Origin: Acidobacteriaceae bacterium
GTDB taxonomy: Bacteria > Acidobacteriota > Terriglobia > Terriglobales > Acidobacteriaceae
Assembly: GCA_025462805.1 (NCBI GenBank)
Contig: JAOAPJ010000175.1
Coordinates: 1-17,632 of the forward strand
DNA length: 17,632 bases
Direction: 5' to 3'
The position numbers were made by a program, and so were the translations under genes. Shown here one piece after another: positions 8,048-15,690 of the stretch; the first letter of the stretch is position 1; each line of letters starts with the position of its first letter. The notes beneath the pieces are model-generated. The model was given only the letters and a program-made list of their open reading frames with translations. It made no database searches and was not told where the DNA came from.

Positions 8048-9193
8048 TCAGACCCCTGAGGTCGCTCTGGCTGGCGTCTCGGCGAGAGCCTCGGCGGATA
8101 GCACGGCGTCGGGCGCAACAACTCGATGCTGCACGTAGTTATATGGCGGAACAGTATGCCCGCGAAGCAGCGTCACCCCCAGTTGAATTAGTCGCGGCCC
8201 GTAAGTGTGCGCTTCGTGGGAGATGGACGCGATCAGGGGCCCTTTCTTGTTCTTCCTCATCTCTTCGAGCACCTCGGGAATGCAATCTTGGCCCACAATC
8301 GCGATGCTCTTCTCCCTGTTCAACTCGCGTACCACCTGCAGTGCGCCCAGGGCACTCGTATCCGTCGCCGCAGCGATGAGCACGCGATCCGAGCGCCCAT
8401 GGCGCTGCAGGAACTCGGAAACTACCTGTGCGCTTGTCAGCCGCATACCGCGCCCATCCAGCCGTACATAGGCGCGGGGCCCGATTGCCGGCAGAAGAGT
8501 GCGTATGCTCTCAAAGGCTCCAGTGATGCGGCTCTGAACGAAGGTGCCCGCTTCTGCAACGTCCAGTCCCAACACCCAATCCACCTTGCTCTTCCAGGAA
8601 CGGATGGCGTGCTGCGCCAGCAGTTCTCCCGCCTCATACCCAACCTGAAAATTGTCCACACCGAAATACACTGCGCTCGGGTGCGGGATATCTACGGCAA
8701 TGAGCGGAATGCCCGCCTTGGAGAAGGTGTGCGCGATCAGCGGAGCAACCCGCTCCTCGATCTGGAACTCGATCACCAGGTCTACACCCTCCGCGACGAA
8801 TTCCTTCGCGTTGCGGATCGCGGTCTCCGCATCATAGCGGTTGTCGCGGACCATTAACTCGACGCCCGAAGCCGCTGCAGCCGCGCGCAAGCTGCTGCTC
8901 ACGGCCTCCGAGAAGGGCATCTCTGCGCTCTCTCCGGCAAACCCAAAGCGAATCTTTTTCGGTCGCGCCACGAGCCGGTAGGCCCCGTCTGGAGTCTGAG
9001 CAACATAGCCGCGGTGAACGAAGGTTTTGAGAATTCGGTAGATGCTTGTCTTCGAGATCTGCGCACGCTGGAAGAGCTGTTCGAGTGTCAGCGGATGATT
9101 GTCCGCCTCCAGAAGCTCCAATACGTCGAGCGCCTTGGAAAGGATCGGAATCAGGTACAGGCGCTTCATTTTTTGGCGCTGCAATCGTGCCAC
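8048..9193 (-). CDS. Hybrid transcription regulator: IclR-type HTH plus periplasmic-binding-protein-like sugar sensor
   Basis: A 381-residue protein. Residues 12-75 form a winged helix-turn-helix of IclR type: SKALDVLELL, then PLTLEQLFQRAQISKTSIYRI with the recognition helix at about 48-57, and a wing at YVAQTPDGAYRL. There is no IclR effector (GAF-like) domain. Residues 81-360 instead read as a type I periplasmic-binding fold as in LacI or RbsB: KKIRFGFAGESAEMPFSEAV, GVDLVIEF, GIPLIAVDIPHPSAVYFGVDN, VLIAAATDTSALGAL, IAIVGQDC and ASISHEAHTYG. It is probably a cytosolic sugar-responsive regulator of this rhamnose locus. The gene follows rhaB in the same direction. The start is uncertain: GTG at 9193, TTG at 9184 or ATG at 9169, none with a strong ribosome site. 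Confidence 0.82.
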   Translation of the reverse strand: MARLQRQKMKRLYLIPILSKALDVLELLEADNHPLTLEQLFQRAQISKTSIYRILKTFVHRGYVAQTPDGAYRLVARPKKIRFGFAGESAEMPFSEAVSSSLRAAAAASGVELMVRDNRYDAETAIRNAKEFVAEGVDLVIEFQIEERVAPLIAHTFSKAGIPLIAVDIPHPSAVYFGVDNFQVGYEAGELLAQHAIRSWKSKVDWVLGLDVAEAGTFVQSRITGAFESIRTLLPAIGPRAYVRLDGRGMRLTSAQVVSEFLQRHGRSDRVLIAAATDTSALGALQVVRELNREKSIAIVGQDCIPEVLEEMRKNKKGPLIASISHEAHTYGPRLIQLGVTLLRGHTVPPYNYVQHRVVAPDAVLSAEALAETPARATSGV

Positions 9194-9298
9194 CCCCGCG
9201 CGTTCACCATATCAGGTGCGTTTCTCTATTGGAAGGCTCTGTCAGTCCGACTACGATCACATCCAGCCATCGCGGTCCATGTACACCCCGAAGGCGCG

Positions 9299-9397
9299 TC
9301 ACGTGTGCCCGAGCCGCTCTGGTACGCGAACGGCCGCTTGTCCGGTCTCCGGAAAGAGTGTGTCGTCATAGCAGATGATGAACAGGGCGATTCGCGT
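9299..9397 (-). pseudogene. Decayed N-terminal fragment of lutA/lldE (L-lactate oxidation Fe-S protein)
   Basis: Directly after the rhaB stop, the minus strand encodes 32 codons reading T-R-I-ALFIICYDDTLFPETGQ, then AAVRVPERLGHT, then TGA. This matches the N terminus of the LutA/LldE/YkgE family, whose members begin M-R-[VI]-ALF-x-x-C-x-x-D-x-LFPE-x-G and continue …LLERLGH… The expected ATG is ACG (one base change) and LL before ERLG is VP. The conserved cysteine-rich sequence that should follow (FPxxQTCCGQ) is absent in all three frames. Roughly 200 residues of the family are missing. I read it as a relic left by a deletion, not a working small gene. The rest of the gap (9194-9298) shows nothing I recognise. 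Confidence 0.65.
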
Positions 9398-9398
9398 C

Positions 9399-10820
9399 TC
9401 AGCACGCGTCGACAGCGGTCAATACACGGGCCCAGTACGCGATCCTTGTAGGCGAATTTGGCTCGTCCTCCCAGGTCGCCAACTGGATGGCGAAGTTTCC
9501 GATCGTCGAGCTCTCTGCAACTCCGCAGCAGACCTCCATCCCCGTGGCCCTCGCGGTTAGCCTGTTGAGAAGCCCGTTCCGGCTCCCGCCACCGACAATC
9601 GCCAGCCTGCGGAAGCGCTTCCCGGTCAGCCCCTGGGCGTCGCGCAACGTTACGGCATAGCGCTCAGCAAGGCTATGGAAGATCAGGCTGGCGAAACGCG
9701 GCAGCTCCGACGCATTCTCCCTGATGGGCGCGAGCCCAAGCGCTACCCGCTGCTCATTTATGCGCGACGCCATCGCCCCAGGTAACAAGAGGTCGGGATC
9801 ATCCACCTCGAGGAGGCCGTCAGGGGCTGGCGCGTTCTCGGCGGCTGTAATCAGGTCAACTATGGAAGCACCTGGGCTCAATTGCTCGATTGTCTGCTTC
9901 AGCAGCCACATGCCGTTAACGTTCTTATGAAAGCACACGCGGTCACCAGCCGCACCCTGATTTGTAAAGCCTGCCCGGCATGCCTCTGCGGTTAGCAGCG
10001 GCTGATCCAGCAGCGTGCCTACGAGCGACCATGTGCCGGAGCTGATGTAGGCCCAGTCGTCGCCTTCGAGCGGAATGGCAGCGACCGCAGACGCCGTGTC
10101 ATGACATGCCGTCGCAATCAACCGCGTGTTCGTAAGCGCCGAAGGTGCGTCGGGCAATCCTCGGAGCACGCCTACATCCGTCCCCGTCTGCACCAGCGTG
10201 GGCGCCGCGGATGCGTCGAGGCCCGCCACGCGAAAGACCTCTTCGCTCCAGGCGTGCCGTCCCATGTCCACCAGTCCTGTGTGCGTCGCATTGGTGTACT
10301 CGGCGACACGGCGCCCGCCCAGCGCCGTCAGCACGTGCTCGGGCAGGTTGGTCCACGGTGCAGCGTGCGGGACGCCGGCAGCGCCGTCTGCCATGAGCTG
10401 ATAGAGCGTGTTGATCCGCAATGGCTGCGCGCCGATCAACTGATAGAGCTCCTCGTCGGCGCAGTGGGCCCGCAGTGCAGCGATTGTCGCTTCCGTCCGC
10501 GCATCGCGGTAGCAGTGTGGCGGCCCGAGCGGCACACCTGCGTCGTTCAACCTCACATAATCAACGGCCCACCCGTCCACTCCGAGCGATACGATCGGAG
10601 CGTCCAATCCATCGCCACCGAGCAGTAGACCCTTCGCGAGTTCGCAGAGAATGCGATCCAGGTCCCAGTACAGCGAAGATCCATCCGCAATCGGCGCGTT
10701 GTCGAAGCGGTGCATCAGGCTGATGCGTGGGCGCTCTGCCTGCCACTCCAGACGCGAGATGCGGCAACTCTCCGCACCCAGGTCAATCGCAATCAGAGAG
10801 GGACGGTGGCTGCCAAGCAC
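9399..10820 (-). CDS. rhaB: Rhamnulokinase (FGGY family)
   Basis: Phosphorylates L-rhamnulose to L-rhamnulose-1-phosphate with ATP in the cytosol, the second step of the pathway. At 473 residues it is close to the usual length (about 490). The N-terminal nucleotide/phosphate loop is IAIDLGAESCRISRL (10-24). GVDGWAVDYVRL (80-91) corresponds to the GIDTWGVDF segment of E. coli RhaB. CHDTASAVAAIP (239-250) carries the likely catalytic base Asp241. YISSGTWSLVG (258-268) and IVGGGSRNGLLNR (408-420) are the FGGY C-terminal nucleotide-site motifs. The start is a GTG with GAGAGG upstream. It begins 18 bases after the rhaEW stop, so it is in the same operon. The stop is immediately followed by the lutA relic. 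Confidence 0.93.
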   Translation of the reverse strand: MLGSHRPSLIAIDLGAESCRISRLEWQAERPRISLMHRFDNAPIADGSSLYWDLDRILCELAKGLLLGGDGLDAPIVSLGVDGWAVDYVRLNDAGVPLGPPHCYRDARTEATIAALRAHCADEELYQLIGAQPLRINTLYQLMADGAAGVPHAAPWTNLPEHVLTALGGRRVAEYTNATHTGLVDMGRHAWSEEVFRVAGLDASAAPTLVQTGTDVGVLRGLPDAPSALTNTRLIATACHDTASAVAAIPLEGDDWAYISSGTWSLVGTLLDQPLLTAEACRAGFTNQGAAGDRVCFHKNVNGMWLLKQTIEQLSPGASIVDLITAAENAPAPDGLLEVDDPDLLLPGAMASRINEQRVALGLAPIRENASELPRFASLIFHSLAERYAVTLRDAQGLTGKRFRRLAIVGGGSRNGLLNRLTARATGMEVCCGVAESSTIGNFAIQLATWEDEPNSPTRIAYWARVLTAVDAC

Positions 10821-10838
10821 GATAGAGTACCTCTCGAG

Positions 10839-13061
10839 TTAGCGCAGGAATGCGTCCGTCAGGCCGCCATCCACGGGAATCAGATGGCCTGTCGTGCATG
10901 GCGATCTGGGCCCGGCGAGGAAGAGAATGGCCTCGGCACACGTCTCTGGATCGATCGGGCGGTGAGTCAGCGTCCGCTCTGCATAGAAGAGGGCTAGGGC
11001 CATGCGGAGCTCGTCGTCGGTCATACTCTCGTCGTTGTCGATCCCGTATTTCCTCAGTGATGCCAACACCCGATCGCGGGGAAACATCGTCGATCCCTTC
11101 ACCACGGTCGCTGGGCTGATTCCATTCACACGTATCAGCGGCGCCTGAGACACCGCTAACTCGCGGACCAGATGGCTCAGTGCCGCCTTGCTCACGTCGT
11201 ACGCCTCGGAGCCACGCTTCGGCACAACCGCGTTGGCCGAACTCGTGAGCACAATGCTCGCCGGCAGACCCTGCTCACGCAGCAGCTTCCCGATCTCTTC
11301 GACGAGCAGGAAGTTGGCCGTTACGTTCACTTCAAGCGTCAGCGCCCACTGCTCGTCAGAGATAACGCCGGTCGGGGATGAGGGGAAAAGTGCCGCCGTG
11401 TTGACCAGGATGTCTACACCGCCGAACTGCCCCACGGCGAAGCGCATCGCTTCCCGGATTGATTCGCGGCTTCGGATATCAACCGGCACGGCAGCCGCTG
11501 ACTCCTTGCCGATCGTCTTCTTTAATTCCTCAGCAACAGTCTCGGCGCCTCTTGCGTCGCGATCCGCCACCACAACATGTGCGCCGCGCTCTGCCGCAAG
11601 CTTCGCCACTTCCCGGCCAATTCCGCTTCCACCACCCACCACCATCAGGATCTGCCGGCTCAATTCCCTCTCCGGCGGTTGGCGCCGAATCTTGGCCTCT
11701 TCGAGCGCCCAGTACTCAATGCGAAAGGCCTCTCCCACCGGCAGAGCGACATAATTGCTATAGACCTCAAAGGCCTCGGCGAGCGCGCTTGAACCGCACT
11801 GCGCCACTGGCAGGACAGGAGCACCGGCTTCCAATGCGCCAGCGCCCTTCATGACGTGTATCGCGTTCACATAGAACTCGCCAGTGATCCGGGACTCTGG
11901 CTTACTTTTGCCGAAGCTGAACATCCCTAGGCCGGGGATCAGGATCACGGTCGGGTTCGGGTCGCGCATTGCCGGCGAGTCCGGCATCGCGTGCGCCTTG
12001 TAGTACGCGCCGTACTCGTCTCGATAGTCCGCGAGCCGGGTGTCCACCTGCTCCTTGAGAGCGTCCATTCCGTTTGCCGGATCCCAGGGCACATACATCG
12101 GGCGAATCTTCGTACGAACGAAATGGTCCGGGCAGCTTGTCCCAAGGAACGCCAGCCGCTCTGCAGCAGCCGAATTCACAAACTCCAACACGTCCGGGTG
12201 GTCCGAATAGCTTCCGATGAGACGCTTCTGCGCGCTCACACGACCGCGCAGGAACGGGAGGATCTCCATGGCAAGTGCTTTGCGGTCTGTTAGAGGCTCA
12301 TGCTTTGCTCCACCAAACGTGGCGCTTGCTTTCTTCGCCTGATGCTCATTGATGAAGCTCGTGAGCTGATCGATGATGGTGATGGTGTTTAGATAACACT
12401 CGCGCTGCGTCGCACCCCAGGTGAATAGGCCGTGGCCTCCAAGGATCACCCCGTCGCAGTTCGGCTGTTGCTCCGCGGAGCGCTTCAGCATCATCCCCAG
12501 CTCAAAGCCCGGTCTCTGCCAAGGCAACCACACCAGGGCGCGACCGTAGCGATGGTTGAACTCTTCCATCTTGTCGCGGCCATTCGCCGCGGCCGCCAAT
12601 GCAATCGCGCAGTCCGGGTGTAGATGATCCACGTGTGCAAATGGCAGGAAGCCGTGGAGCGGGGTGTCGATCGATGCGGCCACGGGATTGAGCCCGAAGG
12701 TGCAGAGCGGATAATAGGACACCATCTCATCTTCGCGGTCCACACCAGCGTATAGCGCTTCGAGAGCGAGCAGTCGCTCCATATAGAGCGTCGCGAAACC
12801 CTCGCGCTTGATGCTGCCGAGGTCTCCGCCACTTCCCTTCACCCAAAGCACCGACGCCCGCCGGCGGGTCAGCGGGTCGGCCATCTCGATCTTCGAGCTT
12901 GTGTTGCCGCCGCCGAAGTTGGTGATCCGCAGGTCCGAACCTAATAGGTTCGAGCGGTAGCGCAGCAGTTCAGGTTCATCCATGCCGCGGGCCACACTGT
13001 CATCCCACCGGTCTTCGAGGTGCTCGAGCCGGATCTGCGAACCAGCCAAAGTGACAGACAT
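10839..13061 (-). CDS. rhaEW: Bifunctional L-rhamnulose-1-phosphate aldolase / L-lactaldehyde dehydrogenase (RhaE-RhaW)
   Basis: A fused enzyme of 740 residues. Residues 1-450 are a class II aldolase/adducin domain. FGGGNTSSK (49-57) is the phosphate-binding loop. HVDHLHPD (143-150) with GGHGLF (208-213) supplies the probable zinc ligands His146, His148 and His210. Residues 468-740 are a short-chain dehydrogenase: the glycine motif VGGGSGIG (475-482) for NAD, Asp500 after the second strand (VVVAD), LVNTAA (552-557), catalytic Ser (LTSS, 605-608), YDVSK (Tyr621, Lys625) and a C-terminal PVDGG. The aldolase makes DHAP and L-lactaldehyde; the dehydrogenase half of this family oxidises L-lactaldehyde to L-lactate. 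It is also named RhaD aldolase/alcohol dehydrogenase in domain databases. The NNAG motif is NTAA here. It lies 102 bases after rhaI and 18 before rhaB. Confidence 0.93.
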   Translation of the reverse strand: MSVTLAGSQIRLEHLEDRWDDSVARGMDEPELLRYRSNLLGSDLRITNFGGGNTSSKIEMADPLTRRRASVLWVKGSGGDLGSIKREGFATLYMERLLALEALYAGVDREDEMVSYYPLCTFGLNPVAASIDTPLHGFLPFAHVDHLHPDCAIALAAAANGRDKMEEFNHRYGRALVWLPWQRPGFELGMMLKRSAEQQPNCDGVILGGHGLFTWGATQRECYLNTITIIDQLTSFINEHQAKKASATFGGAKHEPLTDRKALAMEILPFLRGRVSAQKRLIGSYSDHPDVLEFVNSAAAERLAFLGTSCPDHFVRTKIRPMYVPWDPANGMDALKEQVDTRLADYRDEYGAYYKAHAMPDSPAMRDPNPTVILIPGLGMFSFGKSKPESRITGEFYVNAIHVMKGAGALEAGAPVLPVAQCGSSALAEAFEVYSNYVALPVGEAFRIEYWALEEAKIRRQPPERELSRQILMVVGGGSGIGREVAKLAAERGAHVVVADRDARGAETVAEELKKTIGKESAAAVPVDIRSRESIREAMRFAVGQFGGVDILVNTAALFPSSPTGVISDEQWALTLEVNVTANFLLVEEIGKLLREQGLPASIVLTSSANAVVPKRGSEAYDVSKAALSHLVRELAVSQAPLIRVNGISPATVVKGSTMFPRDRVLASLRKYGIDNDESMTDDELRMALALFYAERTLTHRPIDPETCAEAILFLAGPRSPCTTGHLIPVDGGLTDAFLR

Positions 13062-13163
13062 AACAATCCCTGCTTCCTACGGTCGGCCGCCAGCACGCCT
13101 TGGCCGCGAAACGACAGATATCACAACCGAAATCTCAATAGCAACTTACTTACCTATAGAAAT

Positions 13164-14354
13164 TCACGCATATGTGCTCAAGAGCGCCGCGTTCCTCGCA
13201 GCCCTCTCCCGCTCGATTCGCACCACGTAACCGCTCTCCCTCAGGGCCGCCATCGGATCCGCGGGCAGTCCCCGTTTCTGCCGCCAGCCGGCCAGTGCTG
13301 GTCGAACATCGGTCCAGAAGGCCGCCCGCAGGCACTCTTCCGCGTCGACGATCTGGCCCGCGGCCTGTAGATGTGCAAGCCGTTCGCGGTCCACCAGCGC
13401 CGCCTTCAGATAGAGCTCCTGCGCTGCCACCACGGTCTGAACCATCGCCTCCATCTTTCCCTTGAGATTATGGCTCTGGTCGATCATGTAGGCGATCTCG
13501 GCAACCGCTGCGCCATCACTCTCATTGAAGATTTCATGGAAAATCCGAAAGACCTGGTATGGATCGATCGAGCCTATCGTCAGATCATCGTCCGCATACC
13601 GCCGATCGTTGAAGTGAAAGCCGCCTAATAGACGCATGTGCAGCAGCCAGGCCACCACCTGCTCGATGTTTTGCGATTGGTAGTGGTGCCCCGTGTCCAC
13701 CAGCACACGCGCCTGCGGGCCGGCCGTGCGCGCCAGATGCACCGCCATCCCCCAGTCCGCCACATCCGTGTGATAAAAGGCCGGCTCGAATGGCTTGTAT
13801 TCGATCAGCATGCGCTGCTCCGGGCCAAGTTCTGCGTGTGTCGCCCCCATGGCCTTCTCTAGCCATCCGATACGGTTACGAATGCTTTGTGACCCGGGGT
13901 AATTTGAGCCATCCGCAATCCACAACGACACATCGGTTGAACCAACTTCCTTTGCAATCCGGACCGATTCAAGCAGGTGGTCGACAGCCATTCTTCGAAT
14001 CCCCGGATCCGGATTGCAGATCGAGCCCAGCTTGTATTCCTGGTTCTGAAACAGGTTTGGATTGACCGAGCCCGCGCGCACGCCGTAGCGCGCCGCTAGG
14101 CTTCGAATCACCGCCGCGTCCGGTATGCCCCCGGGCATATCCCAGAGCACGTGCAGCGCAAGCTGCGGGGTGACCCCGGTGAGCGCGTGCACTTCCGCCG
14201 CATCCGCGAACTTCTCCTCAAGCGTTGTGGCTGCGCCCGGCTGCAGGAACTTCCCGAAACGGGTGCCGGTGTTCGCGAACCCCCAGGACGGAATCTCAAT
14301 CTGCAGCTTGTCCAAGGTGCGGATTTTGTCCTCGCTGACTTCGCTCCCGCTCAT
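13164..14354 (-). CDS. rhaI: L-rhamnose isomerase, RhaI type
   Basis: Converts L-rhamnose to L-rhamnulose; a metal-dependent TIM-barrel enzyme of the Rhizobium/Pseudomonas stutzeri type, not the E. coli RhaA type. The ATG at 14354 has GGAGGAG six bases upstream and gives 396 residues; the frame extends to 14543, but that extension would run through the operator. Numbered from this ATG, key residues are His68 (LHVLWD), Glu185 (LIEYKPFEP), Asp220 and His223 (LVDTGHH), His247 and the aspartates of GGFHFNDRRYADDDL (about 244-258), and Asp292 (YMIDQSHNLKGK). These correspond to the catalytic and two-metal sites known in P. stutzeri L-RhI. It is the first gene of the minus-strand rha operon and diverges from rhaT. 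Confidence 0.93.
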   Translation of the reverse strand: MSGSEVSEDKIRTLDKLQIEIPSWGFANTGTRFGKFLQPGAATTLEEKFADAAEVHALTGVTPQLALHVLWDMPGGIPDAAVIRSLAARYGVRAGSVNPNLFQNQEYKLGSICNPDPGIRRMAVDHLLESVRIAKEVGSTDVSLWIADGSNYPGSQSIRNRIGWLEKAMGATHAELGPEQRMLIEYKPFEPAFYHTDVADWGMAVHLARTAGPQARVLVDTGHHYQSQNIEQVVAWLLHMRLLGGFHFNDRRYADDDLTIGSIDPYQVFRIFHEIFNESDGAAVAEIAYMIDQSHNLKGKMEAMVQTVVAAQELYLKAALVDRERLAHLQAAGQIVDAEECLRAAFWTDVRPALAGWRQKRGLPADPMAALRESGYVVRIERERAARNAALLSTYA

Positions 14355-14379
14355 CGCATTCTCCTCCGGGCAAGGCCAG

Positions 14380-14409
14380 AGTTTATGTCGATCCGACCGA
14401 CTTTTCCAA
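14380..14409 (-). promoter_or_regulatory. Putative rhaI operon promoter
   Basis: On the minus strand, TTGGAA (14409-14404) could be the -35 and TAAACT (14385-14380) the -10, with an 18-base spacer; each matches 4 of 6 consensus bases. The transcript would begin about 20 bases before the rhaI ATG. The -35 lies inside the palindromic operator, as expected for repression. It rests on consensus matching only. Confidence 0.4.
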
Positions 14410-14429
14410 ATGGAAAATCTTTTCCATTT
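14402..14429. promoter_or_regulatory. Palindromic operator between rhaI and rhaT (IclR-box-like)
   Basis: A perfect inverted repeat: arms AAATGGAAAA (14408-14417) and TTTTCCATTT (14420-14429) separated by TC. A third half-site TTTTCCA (14402-14408) overlaps its left end. The core TGGAAAATCTTTTCCA closely resembles the known E. coli IclR operator consensus TGGAAATNATTTCCA, with one extra base at the centre. It lies between divergent rhaI and rhaT, overlaps both proposed promoters, and is the clearest candidate binding site for the IclR-HTH regulator encoded at 8048-9193. Confidence 0.75.
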
Positions 14430-14449
14430 GACATCTCTTACGCTAGGAT
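14421..14449 (+). promoter_or_regulatory. Putative rhaT promoter
   Basis: TTTCCA (14421-14426) and TAGGAT (14444-14449) are spaced by 17 bases, each a 4-of-6 match to sigma-70 boxes. A perfect TTGACA lies at 14428-14433, but no acceptable -10 follows at the right distance. Either way the promoter overlaps or abuts the palindrome. Confidence 0.3.
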
Positions 14450-14514
14450 AGGCGACGCCCGCCTGGAGCGCAGCCTTTCTGCCGCCCGCACGGCCTAATA
14501 TTCGAGGTGCAACT

Positions 14515-15669
14515 TTGGGTGCCAATCCCCTCGTCGGGGTCATGTATCACTGGATCGGCGGTCTCGCCTCCGCCAGCAACTTCATTCCCTTTCGGCCCAT
14601 AAAACGCTGGTCTTGGGAGATTTATTGGATCGTACAGGGCTTCGCCGCGTGGATCGTGGCTCCTGCGCTGATCGCTTCCCTGCTCGTTCCTGGATTGCCC
14701 GCCTTGCTGCACCACGCTCCCTCGCAGGTGCTCTGGCATTCATTCCTGTGGGGGACGCTCTGGGGTATAGGAGGCCTTACCTTCGGACTGTCCATCCGCT
14801 TCCTCGGCATCGCCCTCGGTTATGCCATCGCCCTCGGTTTCTGCACCGCTTTCGGCACCCTGATGCCGCCCGTATTCAGCGGACAACTCGCCGCCATCCT
14901 CCACCAGCGCGGCGGCCAGATCATTCTGTTGGGCGTGTTCGTCTGCCTGCTGGCCATCGCGGTCAACGGTATGGCCGGCTACTCGAAAGAAAGGGAAGTG
15001 CCCGCTGAGGAGAAGGCGGAGCTCGGGGAGCGCGACTACTCCTTCGCTAAGGGACTGGCCGTCGCCATCTTTGCCGGAATCATGAGCGCCTGCTTTGCTT
15101 ACGGGCTTGCCGCCGGCAAACCGCTTGCCGAGCTCACGGCTGCTCAGCTCGTGGTTCATCACCGCGCTCTGCTTTGGCAGAACCTCCCCGTGCTGGTGGT
15201 GGTTTTATGGGGCGGGTTTCTCACCAACCTGCTCTGGTCCGCCGCGCTGATCGTGCGCAATCGCTCGGCATTGCAATTTCTCGGCGCACCGGGCAGCAAC
15301 CCCATGGGCACTTCGCCAACCACTGGGGAGACACTCATCAGCCTCGATCCCTTGCATCCGGAACTTTCGCTCCGCCTCCCGCCAGCCGTGCTCCTGCGCA
15401 ATTACCTGCTTGCTGCGCTGGCTGGCGTCATCTGGTACTTCCAGTTCTTTTTCTATTCCATGGGTCAGACGAAGATGGGCAAGTATGACTTTTCCAGCTG
15501 GACACTGCACATGGCAAGCATCATCATCTTCGCTACGATTTGGGGGATCGCGCTGCGCGAATGGAAGGACACCAGCCGCCGTACTCGTTTTCTAGTCGCC
15601 TGCGGACTTTCGCTGCTCATCGCCTCCACCATCGTCGTCGGCTACGGCAACTTCCTCTCTGCCCGCTGA
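14515..15669 (+). CDS. rhaT: L-rhamnose/H+ symporter RhaT
   Basis: A 384-residue inner-membrane sugar/proton symporter with about ten hydrophobic helices, importing L-rhamnose. It can be matched by eye to E. coli RhaT along its length. Examples are YHWIGGLASASNFIPF (E. coli WHLIGAASAACFYAPF), KRWSWEIYW (KKWSWETMW), GTLWGIGGLTFGLSIRFLG (GAMWGIGNINYGLTMRYLG), GVIWYFQFFFYSMGQ (GLMWYLQFFFYAWGH) and SSWTLHMA (ISWMLHMS). The start is a TTG at 14515, with GAGG seven bases upstream. The frame is open back to 14452 without another good start; an ATG at 14539 is a possible alternative. It diverges from rhaI and ends 21 bases from the convergent amidohydrolase gene, with no obvious terminator between them. 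Confidence 0.93.
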   Translation: MGANPLVGVMYHWIGGLASASNFIPFRPIKRWSWEIYWIVQGFAAWIVAPALIASLLVPGLPALLHHAPSQVLWHSFLWGTLWGIGGLTFGLSIRFLGIALGYAIALGFCTAFGTLMPPVFSGQLAAILHQRGGQIILLGVFVCLLAIAVNGMAGYSKEREVPAEEKAELGERDYSFAKGLAVAIFAGIMSACFAYGLAAGKPLAELTAAQLVVHHRALLWQNLPVLVVVLWGGFLTNLLWSAALIVRNRSALQFLGAPGSNPMGTSPTTGETLISLDPLHPELSLRLPPAVLLRNYLLAALAGVIWYFQFFFYSMGQTKMGKYDFSSWTLHMASIIIFATIWGIALREWKDTSRRTRFLVACGLSLLIASTIVVGYGNFLSAR

Positions 15670-15690
15670 GCGCAGCCGTGCGCGAGCGAC

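Noticed and set aside
7723..8121. A 132-codon minus-strand frame in the receptor/regulator intergenic region
   Set aside because: It runs through the promoter-like AT-rich patch and into the regulator gene out of frame, with no motif or good ribosome site.
8048..9193. Naming the regulator as a LacI-family protein
   Set aside because: The C-terminal fold fits, but the N terminus is a longer winged helix of IclR style and lacks the LacI hinge helix pattern.
15670..15690. Bidirectional terminator between rhaT and the convergent amidohydrolase gene
   Set aside because: The 21 bases are GC-rich with no clear inverted repeat or T run.
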